In this document: positions 32,209 through 33,183 of the stretch, in pieces
Position numbering within the stretch: the stretch's first letter is position 1
How the letters are laid out: each line of letters starts with the position of its first letter
NCBI GenBank assembly: GCA_947626965.1
Contig: CANQUH010000021.1
Span: forward strand, 1-33,183
Length of the DNA stretch: 33,183 nt
Direction of reading: 5' to 3'
DNA from: an uncultured Lachnospiraceae bacterium
Lineage (GTDB): Bacteria; Bacillota; Clostridia; Lachnospirales; Lachnospiraceae
Position numbers and translations under genes: made by a program
Notes under the pieces: generated by a model
Database searches by the model: none
The model's input: only the letters and a program-made list of their open reading frames with translations
Told to the model about the DNA's origin: nothing

Positions 32209-32787
32209 TTATGAGAAAATCCCGTACATGAACTGATTTATCAAAGAAGTAATCTGCTCCTTGCTGATCTCTTCCTTCTGTTCCGGATCTATTTCACAAT
32301 GTACAAGAAGGTAGTGATTTACTGTCCCGATAAACCCTACGGCAAACTGCCGCTGCCTGCCGTTCATATTTCCCAGCTCATGAGAGGCATTCTCAAATAC
32401 TTTTACAATTGTTTCATAAAATTCCGCAACGTATGGCCTGATCGCCTTATACGCTTCATTTTCTCTGGCTGAATAAAAAAGGGCCATCATCAGCATGTAA
32501 AACTCTCTGTCCTGTTCAAAAAAACGACAGTAAACCTCGGCCAGACAATACAGATGCTTTCGGATATCTCCCTCCGAGTCAAGCGCCTCCTGGACAGAAA
32601 TTCTCAATTCATCAAACTTTGTCTCGATCAATGTCTTTAAAACACCAATTTTACTTCCAAAATAATAATACAAAGTCGGTTTTGTAAGTCCGGCTTTCTC
32701 CACAATTTCCTGTACACCTACGGCATCATAACCCTTTGCATAAAACAATTCCTTTGCACACTGCAGCAAAAGCGCCCTGTTTTCCAT
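32209..32787 (-). CDS. TetR/AcrR family transcriptional regulator
   Basis: 192 residues with GGGAGGA before the ATG. Residues 1-50 are the TetR helix-turn-helix (LLLQCAKELFYAKGYDAVGVQEIVEKAGLTKPTLYYYFGSK). The C-terminal helical ligand domain (~60-190) is variable, so the inducer is unknown. The upstream promoter contains a perfect 16-bp palindrome, strongly suggesting autoregulation. Its target may include the following GH13 gene. Confidence 0.92.
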   Translation of the reverse strand: MENRALLLQCAKELFYAKGYDAVGVQEIVEKAGLTKPTLYYYFGSKIGVLKTLIETKFDELRISVQEALDSEGDIRKHLYCLAEVYCRFFEQDREFYMLMMALFYSARENEAYKAIRPYVAEFYETIVKVFENASHELGNMNGRQRQFAVGFIGTVNHYLLVHCEIDPEQKEEISKEQITSLINQFMYGIFS

Positions 32788-32826
32788 AAAAAGTCCTCCC
32801 GAAGTTCAAGACTGTCATTTACCCGT

Positions 32827-32849
32827 ACAAAAAAGCCCTGCTTTTTGTT
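32827..32849 (-). other. Leader hairpin of the TetR transcript
   Basis: On the minus strand ACAAAAAGC and GCTTTTTTGT form a stem around AGG, with one bulged T, between promoter and start codon. It resembles a weak terminator and may reduce readthrough. Confidence 0.35.
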
Positions 32850-32862
32850 TCCAGACTTTTCT

Positions 32863-32891
32863 ATTATACCGTTCGGTATACAACCTGTCAA
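32863..32891 (-). promoter_or_regulatory. Consensus promoter of the TetR gene
   Basis: Both hexamers are perfect: TTGACA (32891-32886), 17-base spacer, TATAAT (32868-32863). Confidence 0.85.
32865..32880. promoter_or_regulatory. TetR-type operator palindrome
   Basis: TATACCG-TT-CGGTATA is a perfect inverted repeat that overlaps the spacer and most of the -10 element. Bound repressor would block RNA polymerase. Confidence 0.8.
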
Positions 32892-32945
32892 CAAGCAGAG
32901 CTTATTTTATTTGATTTTTTATCATCCACGGATCGTTTTTTGTGT

Positions 32946-32976
32946 CACAGGACGAAATTTCCTGTGACATAAAAAA
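32946..32976 (-). repeat. Terminator-tail hairpin motif, copy 2
   Basis: CACAGGA/TCCTGTG hairpin (extended to 9 bp by GT/AC) beside a run of six A on the plus strand. Near-identical to 27225-27255. Confidence 0.75.
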
Positions 32977-33001
32977 GACGCTGAAATCGTTCAGCGTCTT
33001 T
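32971..33001 (-). terminator. Terminator of the tRNA operon
   Basis: A 12-bp stem AAAGACGCTGAA/TTCAGCGTCTTT with a 4-nt loop, followed on the minus strand by TTTTTT. It begins 5 bp after tRNA-Lys. Confidence 0.9.
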
Positions 33002-33005
33002 CTTA

Positions 33006-33078
33006 TGAGACATCGGGGATTCGAACCCCGGACAACTTGATTAAAAGTCAAGTGCTCTACCGCCTGAGCTAATATCCC
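33006..33078 (-). tRNA. tRNA-Lys (anticodon TTT)
   Basis: A 73-nt cloverleaf. The acceptor GGGATAT pairs with ATGTCTC (two G-T pairs), the D arm reads GCTC...GAGC, the anticodon arm CTTGA-CTTTTAA-TCAAG has TTT, and the T arm is CGGGG-TTCGAAT-CCCCG. Discriminator A; the CCA end is not encoded. Confidence 0.97.
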
Positions 33079-33117
33079 ATCTGTTTTACTGTATTGAAAA
33101 TACTACAATAAACAGCA

Positions 33118-33183
<66 letters not shown>

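Noticed and set aside
31218-32231. 337-codon plus-strand frame across the GH13 gene
   Set aside because: It is antisense to an intact GH13 gene and has no recognisable domain or start signal.

Overview
The window looks like chromosome of a gut-type Clostridia, most likely Lachnospiraceae. The evidence is moderate GC content, strong AGGAGG ribosome binding sites, GTG and TTG starts, a BspA-like surface protein, a YARHG protein, a TIGR03915/TIGR03916 pair, a DUF6147 secreted protein, a Gram-positive Tad locus without a secretin, and tRNAs with no encoded CCA. Nearly all genes lie on the minus strand. I see no phage, transposase or CRISPR array. The assignment rests on recognised protein families and not on a database search.

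Layout. (1) 1-3.2 kb: two divergent secreted proteins, a truncated BspA-like leucine-rich-repeat protein and a YARHG plus LRR protein. (2) 3.5-6.6 kb: an HPr-like protein without the phosphorylatable histidine, then a two-gene DNA repair/modification operon (radical SAM protein plus UDG-related partner) whose promoter carries a near-perfect LexA box. (3) 6.9-9.7 kb: divergent DUF1858 and 2[4Fe-4S] ferredoxin genes, a MerR regulator, an unrecognised protein and a possible small structured RNA. (4) 9.9-10.3 kb: five 59-bp tandem repeats. (5) 10.3-14.7 kb: a DUF6147 secreted protein, an anti-sigma-like membrane protein, an isolated murG with a highly structured leader, an ECF-type sigma factor and a HIT protein. 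(6) 14.9-16.4 kb: a sensorless histidine kinase and a rhomboid protease. (7) 16.5-26.9 kb: a tightly packed Tad/Flp pilus operon. Its order from promoter to end is prepilin peptidase, TadZ, TadA ATPase, TadB, TadC, Flp pilin, TadG-like DUF5702 protein, TadE-like protein with a C-terminal cysteine repeat, a second prepilin peptidase, a second TadE-like pseudopilin and an FHA protein. (8) 27.3-32.9 kb: a CdaR/PucR regulator, glycogen branching enzyme, a GH13 amylase-family enzyme and a TetR regulator with an operator inside its own consensus promoter. (9) 33.0 kb to the end: tRNA-Lys and a truncated tRNA-Phe.

How the parts work together. The Tad operon should build a thin surface pilus or pseudopilus: the peptidases mature the Flp and TadE-like subunits, TadA powers assembly on the TadB/TadC platform, and TadZ positions it. 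The most unusual parts are a TadC carrying an Ig-like domain between its first two membrane segments, a TadE-like subunit ending in two H-x4-C / C-x2-C repeats, and a second prepilin peptidase. The repair pair is predicted to be SOS-induced. glgB, the GH13 enzyme and the two regulators form an alpha-glucan neighbourhood. Other notable noncoding signals are the structured leader of murG, a 16-bp inverted repeat enclosing an 87-nt loop, the 59-bp repeats, and a 31-nt hairpin tail shared by two terminators.
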